Source: Bacteroidales bacterium (GTDB lineage Bacteria; Bacteroidota; Bacteroidia; Bacteroidales; F082). Taken from it: a stretch of 64,000 nucleotides of DNA. The translations under genes and the position numbers were made by a program. Every line of letters starts with the position of its first letter. The stretch's first letter is position 1. This document shows positions 43,501 through 52,285 of the stretch, in pieces. The DNA lies in contig JAUXMV010000015.1 in assembly GCA_030683155.1 (NCBI GenBank), positions 1 to 64,000 of the forward strand, in the 5' to 3' direction. A model generated the notes under the pieces. That model ran no database searches, was not told where the DNA came from, and saw only the letters and a list, made by a program, of their open reading frames with translations.

Positions 43501-44196
43501 TTAAACAGTTACATCGCTTCCGATGGGTTTCTTGTCAAATTTACGCTGTCCGATTGGTACGACAAAACCTTTTTCCTTGACGATAATTGACCCTACAGGA
43601 CAATTCTTCATCGCAAGCTCAGCTGTTTCTTTTGTCATATTTGCAGCAAGTTCTTTATCCAGAACAACTTCAAGGTGATTTCCCCTGTTGTGGAATGCAA
43701 AGTATGAACGGCCTTCTTTGTCTTTAATTGATTTTATACAGCGCTTGCACATGATACATCTGTCCTGATCTTTTATAATAAAAGGTGAAGATGCATCTAC
43801 TTCTCTTTTTGGAAAATCGTAAGGGAAGCGAGGCACCATCATTTGGTATAGATAGCCTAAAGCCTGCAATTCACAATTTCCGCTCTTTTCGCATGCCGGA
43901 CAAAAATGGTTTCCGCTTACAAACAGCAATTCGATGATACTTTTTCTCAATTCATTTATATCATTTGAATTACTTTCTATCTCCATACCGTCAGTCACAG
44001 GTGTGGTGCAGGAAGTCATCAGTCGTCCGTTAATTTTTACTGTACAAATACGGCATGATCCTTTTGGTTTCACGCCGGGCATATTGCAAAGTGTTGGGAT
44101 ATATATTCCATTCTGATGTGCTGCCTCAACGATATAAGTGCCTGCTTCGGCCATACATTCGTTGCCATCGATTTTAAATTTTATCAAATTACTCAT
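43501..44196 (-). CDS. hoxU: Hydrogenase diaphorase subunit HoxU
   Basis: The 231-aa protein resembles the N-terminal part of NuoG. It has a plant-type [2Fe-2S] domain (CNMPGVKPKGSCRICTV and a later Cys), a His/Cys motif HFCPACEKSGNC, and a ferredoxin-like [4Fe-4S] site CIMCKRCIKSI ending with NCPVGSI. It carries electrons between HoxF and HoxY. Spacing is 26 nt after hoxF and 17 nt before hoxY. Length matches HoxU of Ralstonia (~234 aa). Confidence 0.95.
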   Translation of the reverse strand: MSNLIKFKIDGNECMAEAGTYIVEAAHQNGIYIPTLCNMPGVKPKGSCRICTVKINGRLMTSCTTPVTDGMEIESNSNDINELRKSIIELLFVSGNHFCPACEKSGNCELQALGYLYQMMVPRFPYDFPKREVDASSPFIIKDQDRCIMCKRCIKSIKDKEGRSYFAFHNRGNHLEVVLDKELAANMTKETAELAMKNCPVGSIIVKEKGFVVPIGQRKFDKKPIGSDVTV

Positions 44197-44222
44197 TGGA
44201 ATTGATTTTTCAGTTTTCTAAA

Positions 44223-46031
44223 TCAGTGGTGGTTAAAATTTGGAACCCGTCCGACAAATTTGCACGAATCCTGCACAGAGGCTTCAAGGTTGAAACCCTG
44301 ATCAAACTCAACATCTTTCTGCAATAATACTTCATAAAGATGCCTGAAGTTTTTCAAGCTGCTCACAATTGGATTGCCGGCTGTTTGTCCAAGTCCGCAA
44401 CGACTAGCAATAAGTATCTTACTCCACTCTTTGAGCTCAGCAAGATCACTTTTCACGCCATTACCATTAAGTATTTTCACCAATTTGTTGCGCATTACCT
44501 GAGGCATGTTTCGGCAGGTGCTGCACGAGCCACAGGATTCGTCAATGAAAAATTCCATGAAATTTAGCACAACATCTTTAAGCAGGTTCCGCTGTTTTCC
44601 AAAAATAATCATTGAACCTCCAGTCGAAAGATCAGAATATCCCAGGGTACGATAAAACTCATCCGGTCCGATGAGTGTCCCCGAAGGCCCTCCTACCTGC
44701 ACGGCTTGTACGTCATATGCACCTACCATATTTAACATGTCCTCTACGTTGAAACCCCAGTTTACTTCATAAACACCGGGAAACATACAATCACCCGAAA
44801 TACTCAGGATTTTTGTACCTGTTGAATCTTCAGTGCCGAATTGAGTGAACCATTCGCCACCATTTTCGATAATTCTTACTGCAGTGGCAAATGTTTCGAC
44901 GTTATTAATGATTGTCGGCAGATTGAGGTAGCCCTTCTCAACCGGAAATGGTGGCTTATCGCGAGGCTCACCACGCTTTCCTTCAAGAGACTCCAACAAT
45001 GCTGACTCTTCGCCACACACATATGCTCCGGCACCAAATTGAATACGGATATCAAAGTTAAAGCCTTCAATACCACCAATATTTTCTCCTAAAAGATGCT
45101 GATTGCGCATTTTCTGCAACACATCTTCCAGATATTCTTTCATGTAACGATATTCATATCTGAGATAAAGAATGCCTTCATCGCCACCAATTGCATAACC
45201 CGCAATAGCCATTCCTTCGAAAACCAATTCAGGTTTTTCAGTCAAAATTACCCTGTCTTTAAAAGTACCGGGTTCACCTTCATCAGCATTACAAATAACA
45301 TAATGCTTTGGACCTTTTGCTCTGCGGCAAAATTCCCATTTAAATCCTGTTGGAAATCCGGCGCCTCCACGGCCACGAATGTGACTGTGTTTGATCTCCG
45401 CGATAACAGCTTCAGGAGACATCGTTGGAAGTACAGAATTTAACACTTTTCCAGTAGTGTAATCATCCGACAAAATCATTCCTTTTCGACGTATATTGCT
45501 CCAAACCATTGTTTTAAGCAAATGATGCTGATTTTTACCATCGCCATGGCTTTCATTGCTTAATTCATCAAGTTCTTTCCCTTCGCGCATATGGCGAATA
45601 ATTTCACGAACCCTGTAAGGGGTTAATTTGGTGAAAACTTTGTTGTTTATGATGGCTGCAGGCTCCTGATCATTCATGCCAATACAGGCAGTATTAAACA
45701 AGCCGATTAGCCCGTCATCAGTCACCTGGCCAAATTTCACGCCTGCTTCCTTTTCGAAAGCCTCTTTAATAGCTTGTCTGCCAAACATATAGGCAACAAC
45801 ACTATCATTTAGATAAATAGCATATTTGCCTCTGGGCTTAAGACTGAAAAAATGATAAAAGGTGATTGTCTGTTCAACATCCACTTGCGATAAACCCAGC
45901 ATGTGGGCCATCAATTCGATAGCTTCCCGACTGATGTAACCAAACTGTTCCTGAATATCGATAAGGATATCCATCAGTCGGTTTTTGTCAGTGCCATAAT
46001 TTTCAATGATTTGCTTGACAATATTTTTCAT
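44223..46031 (-). CDS. hoxF: Hydrogenase NADH-dehydrogenase subunit HoxF with fused NuoE-like domain
   Basis: The 602-aa protein equals Ralstonia HoxF in length. The NuoE-like part (~1-160; ITFYHFFSLKPRGKYAIYL) has lost the cluster ligands: the first Cys pair is absent (LNDSVVAYM) and only one Cys remains in NTACIGMND. The NuoF-like part has GRGGAGFPTGFKWEF, GEPGTFKDRV, GAGAYVCGEESAL (FMN and NAD sites) and the [4Fe-4S] motif ESCGSCSTC with a distant SRCGLG. It oxidises or reduces NAD at the FMN. It heads the operon hoxF-U-Y-H-W plus the DHOD-like gene. No hyp genes lie in the window, so metal-centre assembly must be encoded elsewhere. Confidence 0.96.
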   Translation of the reverse strand: MKNIVKQIIENYGTDKNRLMDILIDIQEQFGYISREAIELMAHMLGLSQVDVEQTITFYHFFSLKPRGKYAIYLNDSVVAYMFGRQAIKEAFEKEAGVKFGQVTDDGLIGLFNTACIGMNDQEPAAIINNKVFTKLTPYRVREIIRHMREGKELDELSNESHGDGKNQHHLLKTMVWSNIRRKGMILSDDYTTGKVLNSVLPTMSPEAVIAEIKHSHIRGRGGAGFPTGFKWEFCRRAKGPKHYVICNADEGEPGTFKDRVILTEKPELVFEGMAIAGYAIGGDEGILYLRYEYRYMKEYLEDVLQKMRNQHLLGENIGGIEGFNFDIRIQFGAGAYVCGEESALLESLEGKRGEPRDKPPFPVEKGYLNLPTIINNVETFATAVRIIENGGEWFTQFGTEDSTGTKILSISGDCMFPGVYEVNWGFNVEDMLNMVGAYDVQAVQVGGPSGTLIGPDEFYRTLGYSDLSTGGSMIIFGKQRNLLKDVVLNFMEFFIDESCGSCSTCRNMPQVMRNKLVKILNGNGVKSDLAELKEWSKILIASRCGLGQTAGNPIVSSLKNFRHLYEVLLQKDVEFDQGFNLEASVQDSCKFVGRVPNFNHH

Positions 46032-46097
46032 GAATGATAAAATTGGATGAATGATTCAATTTCAATGAACAATCCGTTACTGTTAATCGATTCACAA

Positions 46098-46105
46098 CAA
46101 AAGTA
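46098..46105 (-). promoter_or_regulatory. Candidate -7 box of the hox operon
   Basis: The minus strand reads TACTTTTG, a perfect TAnnTTTG box, 66 nt before the hoxF start. No -33 TTG at the usual spacing, suggesting activator dependence. Confidence 0.45.
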
Positions 46106-46188
46106 AACTCTTTTTTCTTTGGGAAGTAAGTCTGTAGAAATTTAGAATGTTTATAAATTAGTAAAGCCTAAAAAAGGAGGTGTTTGAA

Positions 46189-46310
46189 ATGCAGTTTAAT
46201 TAGAGCTGAAATTTAAAATGCAGGAAATTATAAAGAAATTTATTAATAAAGATTTCAATTTTGACACTATATATCAACACTTTACAAAGCTTAGCAAAAA
46301 ATTATTTTAA
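46189..46310 (+). other. Two tiny ORFs in the hox upstream region
   Basis: A strong Shine-Dalgarno (AAGGAGG, 46174-46180) is followed by ATG-CAG-TTT-AAT-TAG at 46189-46203, a four-residue ORF. Another ORF starts at 46218 with the same ATG-CAG and gives a 30-aa basic amphipathic peptide (MQEIIKKFINKDFNFDTIYQ...) ending at 46310. They lie antisense to the hox leader. This could be chance in AT-rich DNA. Confidence 0.25.
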
Positions 46311-46330
46311 AAAAATACATTTATGCTGGT

Positions 46331-47005
46331 TTACATATATGAAGGTTTTAGTGCCCGCAACACATGGCGCTTTCCAGGAGGACCTTTAAGTCTTTCAACT
46401 AAAAACCCTGCGTCCCGAAGCACCTTTTTAACAATGCCTTTAGAACTATATGTAACTAGAATGCCCTCAGGTTTCAAAGATTCAAATAGTTTTTTAAAAA
46501 TAACTTCTGACCATAACGCTGGTTGGGTTTCCGGACTAAATGCATCGAAGTAAATCAAATCATAAAAAGATGCTTCTGTCTGAAAATCATTGAAATCAGT
46601 CAGTGATTTATGCAAAATAAAATGATTGCCTATTGCTATGTCTGAATTCCATGCCGCTCTATGTATTTCCAAAAAAACGCTTTCTAAATGTCTATAAGAT
46701 TCATCAGATGTGTATTGTAGCGATATCACGATATCCAACGAAAGTGGAAAAAGTTCGAGTGACTTATAAAAAATCTGTTTGTTTTTTACCTCGTTGAAAG
46801 TTAACAGCACATTTAGACCGGTTCCAAAACCAAACTCCAAAATGTTAATTCTTTCACAAGGTTTCTTTAAAGTCAGAAAACCATTCTTAATAAAAACTGA
46901 TTGTGATTCAGTAATTGCTCCAAATTTGGAATGATAAGACTCATTCATTGCGCTATTAAAAACACTCAGTGAGTCATCATCGGTTTTGAATATTTGATTT
47001 TTCAT
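46331..47005 (-). CDS. mnmD: MnmD-like tRNA (5-methylaminomethyl-2-thiouridine) methyltransferase
   Basis: The 224-aa protein resembles the methyltransferase half of MnmC. It has the N-terminal TDDDSLSVFNSAMNESYHSKFGA, the SAM site LEFGFGTGLNVLL, the catalytic-region YFDAFSPETQPALWS and the C-terminal GPPGKRHVLRA. It completes the mnm5(s2)U34 modification of tRNAs. The oxidoreductase half of MnmC is absent, as in other free-standing MnmD proteins. It starts 11 nt after the stop of the lipoprotein gene upstream. Confidence 0.9.
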   Translation of the reverse strand: MKNQIFKTDDDSLSVFNSAMNESYHSKFGAITESQSVFIKNGFLTLKKPCERINILEFGFGTGLNVLLTFNEVKNKQIFYKSLELFPLSLDIVISLQYTSDESYRHLESVFLEIHRAAWNSDIAIGNHFILHKSLTDFNDFQTEASFYDLIYFDAFSPETQPALWSEVIFKKLFESLKPEGILVTYSSKGIVKKVLRDAGFLVERLKGPPGKRHVLRALKPSYM

Positions 47006-47016
47006 GCTGAATGCTT

Positions 47017-48297
47017 TTACTTTGAAGAGTATGAAAATCCAATCATATCAATAGTTTCAGGCAGATTGAACTGATTAAAGATTGTTCCATCAGGTTTGAT
47101 AATTTTCATAGAAAGGCCTTGAGCTGCATAAAGTAATTGCTGTTGTGGCTCAAAATTTACAATCATTTGAACAGGACTTTCAAAAATCTCGACAAGTTCA
47201 TTGTTCAAAAAATCACAATAAAAAATTTTGTGATTGGTGGCTAAAAGCAATTGACCATTTTTTGTGAATGCAGAAAAAACAGGCTGAAGATTATTTGACG
47301 AAAAAACTCTGTTTAAGTATTGATTTTGAATATTATAAATATCCACACTAAAGCCATTAGGATGCTTCAATACGAGTAAAATTCTTTTATCCGGCATCTC
47401 AAACATCCCTGAAAGCTCAGCTTCAATGAGTTCTTTGCGTGACAATGTGCCTGTAGCACCATAGTAAACAGACAAAATATGGCGGTTATCAGATAGTTTT
47501 TGTGCTGCGAAAATGTAGTTGTCTGTTTCAATAAGGTCGTAAGCAATGGTATCAACCTGCATCAAAGTTGTTAGCATTATCTGGCCTGTATTTCCATGAA
47601 TCTTTTTAATAAACCCGGCTTTTTCAGCGATTAGCAAATGGCTGTTTTTAGCAGAAAGTGCTGTGAAGTTTTTATGCGGAAAGGATGAAGAAATTGTCCA
47701 AAAAAGCTCATTTCCTCCCTGATTCCATGCTTGCAGTTCTGAAGGAAACTTTGTCATCAGGTATAACTTTCTTGTTTCAGCAACAGACAATAATGCCTCA
47801 ATTTCATAATCCACTTGCATCAATGGGCTGACGGCGCCGCTATTTGAATTCATTTTCCAAATTTTGCTCTTACCGGAATTTCTTCGCACAAGCAAAGCAT
47901 CAACATTGGATATGTCGTTACGCAAAAGTTTGACCTCTCTGTATTGATTTTTAACATTCACACCATCGCTGGCCTGAACATGGAGGAAATATGTCCCTGC
48001 CTTTAACGCGGCATCTTTGGAAAATACAACTTCAATCGTTGTGTCGTTTTTTTGTGGTACTATATATAAAGGTGTAACCACAGAAATTTTGTTTTCATTT
48101 AACAGGCCAAGTCTGACAGAAGCCAGATTGGAATTATCCATAACATGTACACTAAATCTGATGCTATCACCATCAAAAACATGACCTTCGGAAGGACTCA
48201 AAAAAATGATCTGAGGGAAAATTTCATCTGAATTCTTTCTGCATGCAAATAACAGAATCAAGAAAAAAAACAAGGATATTTTCGCTTTGATTTGCAT
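47017..48297 (-). CDS. Lipoprotein with Ig-like and beta-propeller-like parts
   Basis: The 426-aa protein has a lipoprotein signal: LILLFACRKN (Cys ~19). Then comes an Ig/cadherin-like domain (~28-125; FLSPSEGHVFDGDSIRFSVHVMDNS). The rest (~130-420) is a chain of beta repeats (NVDALLVRRNSGKSKIWKMNSNSG, KIFYCDFLNNELVEIFE) that looks like a propeller. No catalytic motif is seen. It is probably exposed on the periplasmic or outer face. It leads a small unit with mnmD. Function unknown. Confidence 0.7.
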   Translation of the reverse strand: MQIKAKISLFFFLILLFACRKNSDEIFPQIIFLSPSEGHVFDGDSIRFSVHVMDNSNLASVRLGLLNENKISVVTPLYIVPQKNDTTIEVVFSKDAALKAGTYFLHVQASDGVNVKNQYREVKLLRNDISNVDALLVRRNSGKSKIWKMNSNSGAVSPLMQVDYEIEALLSVAETRKLYLMTKFPSELQAWNQGGNELFWTISSSFPHKNFTALSAKNSHLLIAEKAGFIKKIHGNTGQIMLTTLMQVDTIAYDLIETDNYIFAAQKLSDNRHILSVYYGATGTLSRKELIEAELSGMFEMPDKRILLVLKHPNGFSVDIYNIQNQYLNRVFSSNNLQPVFSAFTKNGQLLLATNHKIFYCDFLNNELVEIFESPVQMIVNFEPQQQLLYAAQGLSMKIIKPDGTIFNQFNLPETIDMIGFSYSSK

Positions 48298-48322
48298 GAC
48301 TGGTTTCTTGTTGTTACTTTTG
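48291..48322 (+). promoter_or_regulatory. Promoter of the exonuclease gene
   Basis: TTTG (48291-48294) and TACTTTTG (48315-48322) are separated by 20 nt, a full match to the Bacteroidota promoter. It lies within the longer track ORF that starts at 48287, so the true start is downstream (48332 or, preferred, 48365). Confidence 0.75.
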
Positions 48323-48364
48323 GCTAAATTAATGAATTCTCCATTCTACCATCAATCAAAAAAC

Positions 48365-49075
48365 ATGATTTACAACCTCAATCTTTCCCGCGTGCTTTTT
48401 CTCGATGTAGAAACAGCGCCCCAGTTTCCCGACTATTTTGCCTTGGATGAAAACGGCAAGAGGCTTTGGGACAAAAAAGCAAGTCAACTTAAAACAAAAG
48501 AAGAATCAACGCCAGATGAGCTTTATAATCGCGCAGGTATTTATGCCGAATTCGGAAAAATCATCGTTATTTCCGTTGGTTATTTTAATGGAAGCGAGTT
48601 CAGGCTAAAATCATTTTATGGCGATGATGAAAAGATCCTGCTTGACGAATTTGCCACCTTGCTCAACCGGCATTACAACAATGCAGATGACGTTCTTTGT
48701 GCACATAACGGAAAGGAGTTTGACTTTCCATTCATTGCCAGACGCATGATAATCAACGGAATAGAATTGCCTTTCATTCTTCAGCTGGCTGGTAAAAAAC
48801 CATGGGAAATAAAACATCTTGACACCATGGAACTATGGAAATTTGGCGATTACAAAAACTACACCTCTCTCGACCTGCTTACATATATTTTTGGCATTCC
48901 AACACCGAAAGATGATATTGACGGAAGCATGGTCTGGAAGGTTTATTGGGAGGAAAAAGATCTTGAACGAATAAAAAACTATTGCCAGAAAGATGTTCTT
49001 GCAATCGCACAACTTATGAAACGCTATCTGAACCAACCACTTATAAAAGAAGAACAAGTCGTATTTATTCCCTGA
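48365..49075 (+). CDS. PolB-type 3'-5' exonuclease (DnaQ-like fold)
   Basis: From MIYNLNLSRVLFLDVETAP the protein is 236 aa. The DEDDy exonuclease motifs are complete: LDVETAP (D14, E16), HNGKEFDFPF and YCQKDV (Tyr and Asp of motif III). It is a free-standing 3'-5' exonuclease related to the proofreading domain of family B polymerases. No polymerase domain is attached. It lies 92 nt before the Cas4-like nuclease gene on the same strand, with dnaB after that. A role in DNA repair is likely. Confidence 0.88.
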   Translation: MIYNLNLSRVLFLDVETAPQFPDYFALDENGKRLWDKKASQLKTKEESTPDELYNRAGIYAEFGKIIVISVGYFNGSEFRLKSFYGDDEKILLDEFATLLNRHYNNADDVLCAHNGKEFDFPFIARRMIINGIELPFILQLAGKKPWEIKHLDTMELWKFGDYKNYTSLDLLTYIFGIPTPKDDIDGSMVWKVYWEEKDLERIKNYCQKDVLAIAQLMKRYLNQPLIKEEQVVFIP

Positions 49076-49167
49076 TACATGACGAATTGATTCAATACAT
49101 ATAATTACACTTCAAGAAACTTTCCTGAATTGAATAATAGCCTTCAAAAATTTTACAAATAGCATCA

Positions 49168-50622
49168 ATGACCAAACACGCTCTTTCAAAATCAACTTTT
49201 ATCCGTGGGCAGCAATGTCAGAAATCGCTCTATCTTCATTACAAAAGACCCTTTTTGCGTGATAAACTAAGCGCCGAACAACTGGCAAAATTCAGAAGAG
49301 GCACTGATGTCGGCGTTTTAGCACGGGATCTTTTTCCGGGAGGCCAGGATATGAGTCCTAAATCACCTTCCCAATATCAGAAAAAAAGAGAAGAAACAGC
49401 TGCAGCATTATCAGATCCGGATATCAATATTTTGTATGAAGCGGTATTTCAATATGACGACGTGCTGATCATGCTTGATGTTCTTGTAAGAGATGGTCAA
49501 TATTGGAAAGCATTCGAGGTTAAAAGTTCGCGCTCAATATCAGCTACTTATATAAAAGATGCTGCACTTCAGTTTTACGTGATTCGGGGTTGCGGCGTTC
49601 AGCTTTCAGATTTTTCACTGATCTATATAGATGAAAACTATGTGCTGAATGACACTTTGAATCTTGAAGATTTATTTATTCAACAAAGTGTTCTAAATGA
49701 AGTGATGGCTCAAAAAGAGGAAATCAGGCATCAAATTCATCTCTCAAAAGAGAGCCTTCAACTCACAAAATCACCTGATATAAACATAGGAATCCATTGT
49801 CAATACCCCTACCCTTGTGATTTCATTGGTCACTGTTGGAAAAATGTGCCGGCTAAAGGTGTTTTAAGTCTGAAAACTTTCAATAAAACAATGCTTTTTG
49901 ATCTTTATCACAATGGCACAACAGAAATCAGCCAATTTCCTGACAAACTTGCACTAACTTCTTCTCAAAAATCAGAGCTTGAAGCATTTAGAAACTCCAC
50001 ATTAACATTTAACGGAACATCCTTGAAAACCTTTTTTCAAAAAACTCCAACATCAAAAAAATATCACTCTCTGAAACTTATTGTTCAACAGCCTGCCGTT
50101 CCGGTCATCAAAGGTTCACGGCCTTACGAAATGCTGCCAGTGGCTGTTTCAGTTTTGAGCCATGACAGTAATGAGAGTGAAACCATATTATTTAGGCAAG
50201 ATCTTTCTGGTGGAGTGAAATTTTTAGATTTCGTTTCAGGTTTAAACAAAAAAACAGAATTGTTGATTACTGACGATGTGAATATTTTGCTTCAATGTAT
50301 TGAAGGAGTTGTTTTTTATACGAAAGAAGATCTATCTTCAGAACTTCAAAATCTTCACAATAAACTCGTTGGAGTTCGGCAAATCATTGAGGAATGCGAG
50401 GTTTTTCATCCTGATTTTTCTGATGGATGGAGCTTGGCTGATGTGGCCACTGTTCTTGGCGGGAAGAAACAATTATTAAAAGAAAACGTATTTCTAGTAA
50501 AGGATCTGCTCGAAGAAAATGAAACGGAAAAGCTTGAGCAGCTTTTTCAAAGAATCGTTCAATATGCCAAAGCAATTGATCTGTCGTTTCATTATTTTCA
50601 GGAAACTGCCAAAAATGAATAA
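49168..50622 (+). CDS. Cas4/DUF2779-like Fe-S nuclease with degraded exonuclease domain
   Basis: The 484-aa protein has an N-terminal PD-(D/E)XK nuclease (~1-225) of the RecB/Cas4 type. It shows E91, D104, E117-V-K119 and Q135, and four Cys for a [4Fe-4S] cluster: C17 (QQCQKSLYLHY) and C211, C217, C223 (HCQYPYPCDFIGHCW). The second half keeps the KGSRPYEMLPVAVS pattern of DUF2779 proteins (GTRPYQQ-P). However, the expected acidic DFET motif just before it is absent (SLKLIVQQPAVPV). So the nuclease half looks active and the exonuclease half dead. The gene directly upstream supplies an intact DEDDy exonuclease. It may act with it in end processing. Confidence 0.72.
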   Translation: MTKHALSKSTFIRGQQCQKSLYLHYKRPFLRDKLSAEQLAKFRRGTDVGVLARDLFPGGQDMSPKSPSQYQKKREETAAALSDPDINILYEAVFQYDDVLIMLDVLVRDGQYWKAFEVKSSRSISATYIKDAALQFYVIRGCGVQLSDFSLIYIDENYVLNDTLNLEDLFIQQSVLNEVMAQKEEIRHQIHLSKESLQLTKSPDINIGIHCQYPYPCDFIGHCWKNVPAKGVLSLKTFNKTMLFDLYHNGTTEISQFPDKLALTSSQKSELEAFRNSTLTFNGTSLKTFFQKTPTSKKYHSLKLIVQQPAVPVIKGSRPYEMLPVAVSVLSHDSNESETILFRQDLSGGVKFLDFVSGLNKKTELLITDDVNILLQCIEGVVFYTKEDLSSELQNLHNKLVGVRQIIEECEVFHPDFSDGWSLADVATVLGGKKQLLKENVFLVKDLLEENETEKLEQLFQRIVQYAKAIDLSFHYFQETAKNE

Positions 50623-50734
50623 TCTTTAAAATAGAATAAAATTCTAAAATGTTCTAAATCAGAAGTCAATGTTTTTTATTGTTTTTTCAAACCAAAAAGA
50701 TATTAACACCCACTATCGACTATACACTATTTTG

Positions 50735-50742
50735 TAATTTTG
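50735..50742 (+). promoter_or_regulatory. TAATTTTG box immediately before dnaB
   Basis: TAATTTTG is a perfect -7 match, but it ends only 4 nt before the dnaB ATG at 50747. If functional, transcription would begin at or after that ATG, so the mRNA would be leaderless or translation would start at the in-frame ATG at 50792. Confidence 0.4.
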
Positions 50743-50746
50743 GCCA

Positions 50747-52273
50747 ATGGAGAAAAATATAAGAAAACCAAAACCCAACAATATCAATCCCATGGATCAG
50801 CAACGCGAATTATTGCTGAGCCACGGAAGGGTTCCACCTCAAGCCCCGGATCTTGAAGAAGTTGTGCTCGGCGCAATGATGCTGGAAAAAGATGCAGTAA
50901 ACGCTGTAATCGACATTTTGCAACCAAATGTTTTTTATAAAGATGCACATCAAAAGATTTTTGAGGCTGTTCAGAGTCTATTTGCAAAGTCTGAACCCAT
51001 CGACATTTTAACTGTAACTAATGAGCTTCGTTTAAATGGAAATCTGGAGATTGTTGGCGGTCCTTATTATATTTCTCAACTCACCAACCGCGTTGTTTCT
51101 GCCGCCAACATTGAGTTTCATGCACGCATCATCATCCAAAAGCATATTCAGCGCGAACTTATCCGCATTTCATCAGACATCATCAAAGATGCTTATGAAG
51201 ACACTACAGATGTGTTCGATTTGCTTGATAAGGCTGAATCGGGGCTTTTTTCGGTAAGTGAGACCAACCTTAGAAGGAGTTTCAGCACGATGCCTGAGTT
51301 GGTGCAACAAGCCATAAAAGACATTGAAAATGCAAAAAGTGGCGATAACAGCCTTCGTGGCGTTCCTTCCGGTTTTACCGAGCTCGACAGAATAACGCAA
51401 GGATGGCAAAAAAGTGATCTCATCATTTTAGCTGCCCGTCCAAGTATGGGTAAAACTGCACTTGCGTTGAATCTGGCACGAAATGCTGCTGTTGGATTTA
51501 ACAAACCGGTTGCCTTTTTTTCACTTGAGATGTCTTCTGTTCAACTAGTTACGCGTTTAATTTCGAGCGAAACCTATCTTCCGGCTGAAAAACTTCGCAA
51601 AGGTGATCTGGCACAGCACGAATGGCAGCAACTGACAACAAAAGTTAGTCCATTGATCGAAGCCAAAATGTTCATTGATGACACACCACAGCTTTCAATT
51701 TTTGAACTTCGTGCAAAATGTCGCCGTCTCAAACAGCAGCACGATATTCAAATGGTTTTTGTCGATTATTTACAACTTATGACCTCAGGCGGCGAAAACC
51801 GCGGAAACCGTGAACAGGAAATCAGTAATATTTCACGGTCACTTAAAAGCCTTGCCAAAGAACTTGATATTCCTGTTCTGGCACTTTCGCAATTAAGCCG
51901 TTCCGTTGAAAACAGGCCCGGCTCAAAGAAACCAATTCTTTCCGACTTGCGCGAATCTGGTGCCATTGAGCAAGATGCCGACATGGTAATTTTCATATAC
52001 AGGCCTGAATATTATGGACTTGTTGAAGATGAAAACAACAATTCTCTTCAGGGTTTAGCCGTTGTAAATATTGCCAAGCACAGAAATGGTAAACTTGGCG
52101 ATGTAAATTTAAAATTCATTGGCACTTACGCAAAATTTGAAGACCCTGAGAATTTTGACAAACATCCACAGGAATTGATGCCTAACACAAGCTTTGAATT
52201 ACCCACAAAAACGATATCTTCCAGAATGAATGATGAATTTGATGTTGAACCAGATTATAATGACCCATTTTAA
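50747..52273 (+). CDS. dnaB: Replicative DNA helicase DnaB
   Basis: The 508-aa protein has the N-terminal DnaB domain (PQAPDLEEVVLGAMMLEKDA), linker, and RecA-like C-terminal helicase with Walker A ARPSMGKTALAL, the VFVDYLQLM Walker B and DLRESGAIEQDADMVIF. No intein is present. It unwinds DNA at the replication fork. The C-terminal tail (~470-508) is acidic and poorly conserved. The start is uncertain: 50747 (track) or 50792 (MDQQRELLLSHG). The next gene begins 12 nt after the stop. Confidence 0.96.
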   Translation: MEKNIRKPKPNNINPMDQQRELLLSHGRVPPQAPDLEEVVLGAMMLEKDAVNAVIDILQPNVFYKDAHQKIFEAVQSLFAKSEPIDILTVTNELRLNGNLEIVGGPYYISQLTNRVVSAANIEFHARIIIQKHIQRELIRISSDIIKDAYEDTTDVFDLLDKAESGLFSVSETNLRRSFSTMPELVQQAIKDIENAKSGDNSLRGVPSGFTELDRITQGWQKSDLIILAARPSMGKTALALNLARNAAVGFNKPVAFFSLEMSSVQLVTRLISSETYLPAEKLRKGDLAQHEWQQLTTKVSPLIEAKMFIDDTPQLSIFELRAKCRRLKQQHDIQMVFVDYLQLMTSGGENRGNREQEISNISRSLKSLAKELDIPVLALSQLSRSVENRPGSKKPILSDLRESGAIEQDADMVIFIYRPEYYGLVEDENNNSLQGLAVVNIAKHRNGKLGDVNLKFIGTYAKFEDPENFDKHPQELMPNTSFELPTKTISSRMNDEFDVEPDYNDPF

Positions 52274-52285
52274 AAAATCAATAAA

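Noticed and set aside
49168-50622. Cas4-like gene as part of a CRISPR-Cas system
   Set aside because: No cas1/cas2 or repeat-spacer array is seen anywhere in the window; the four-Cys nuclease fold also occurs in non-CRISPR proteins.
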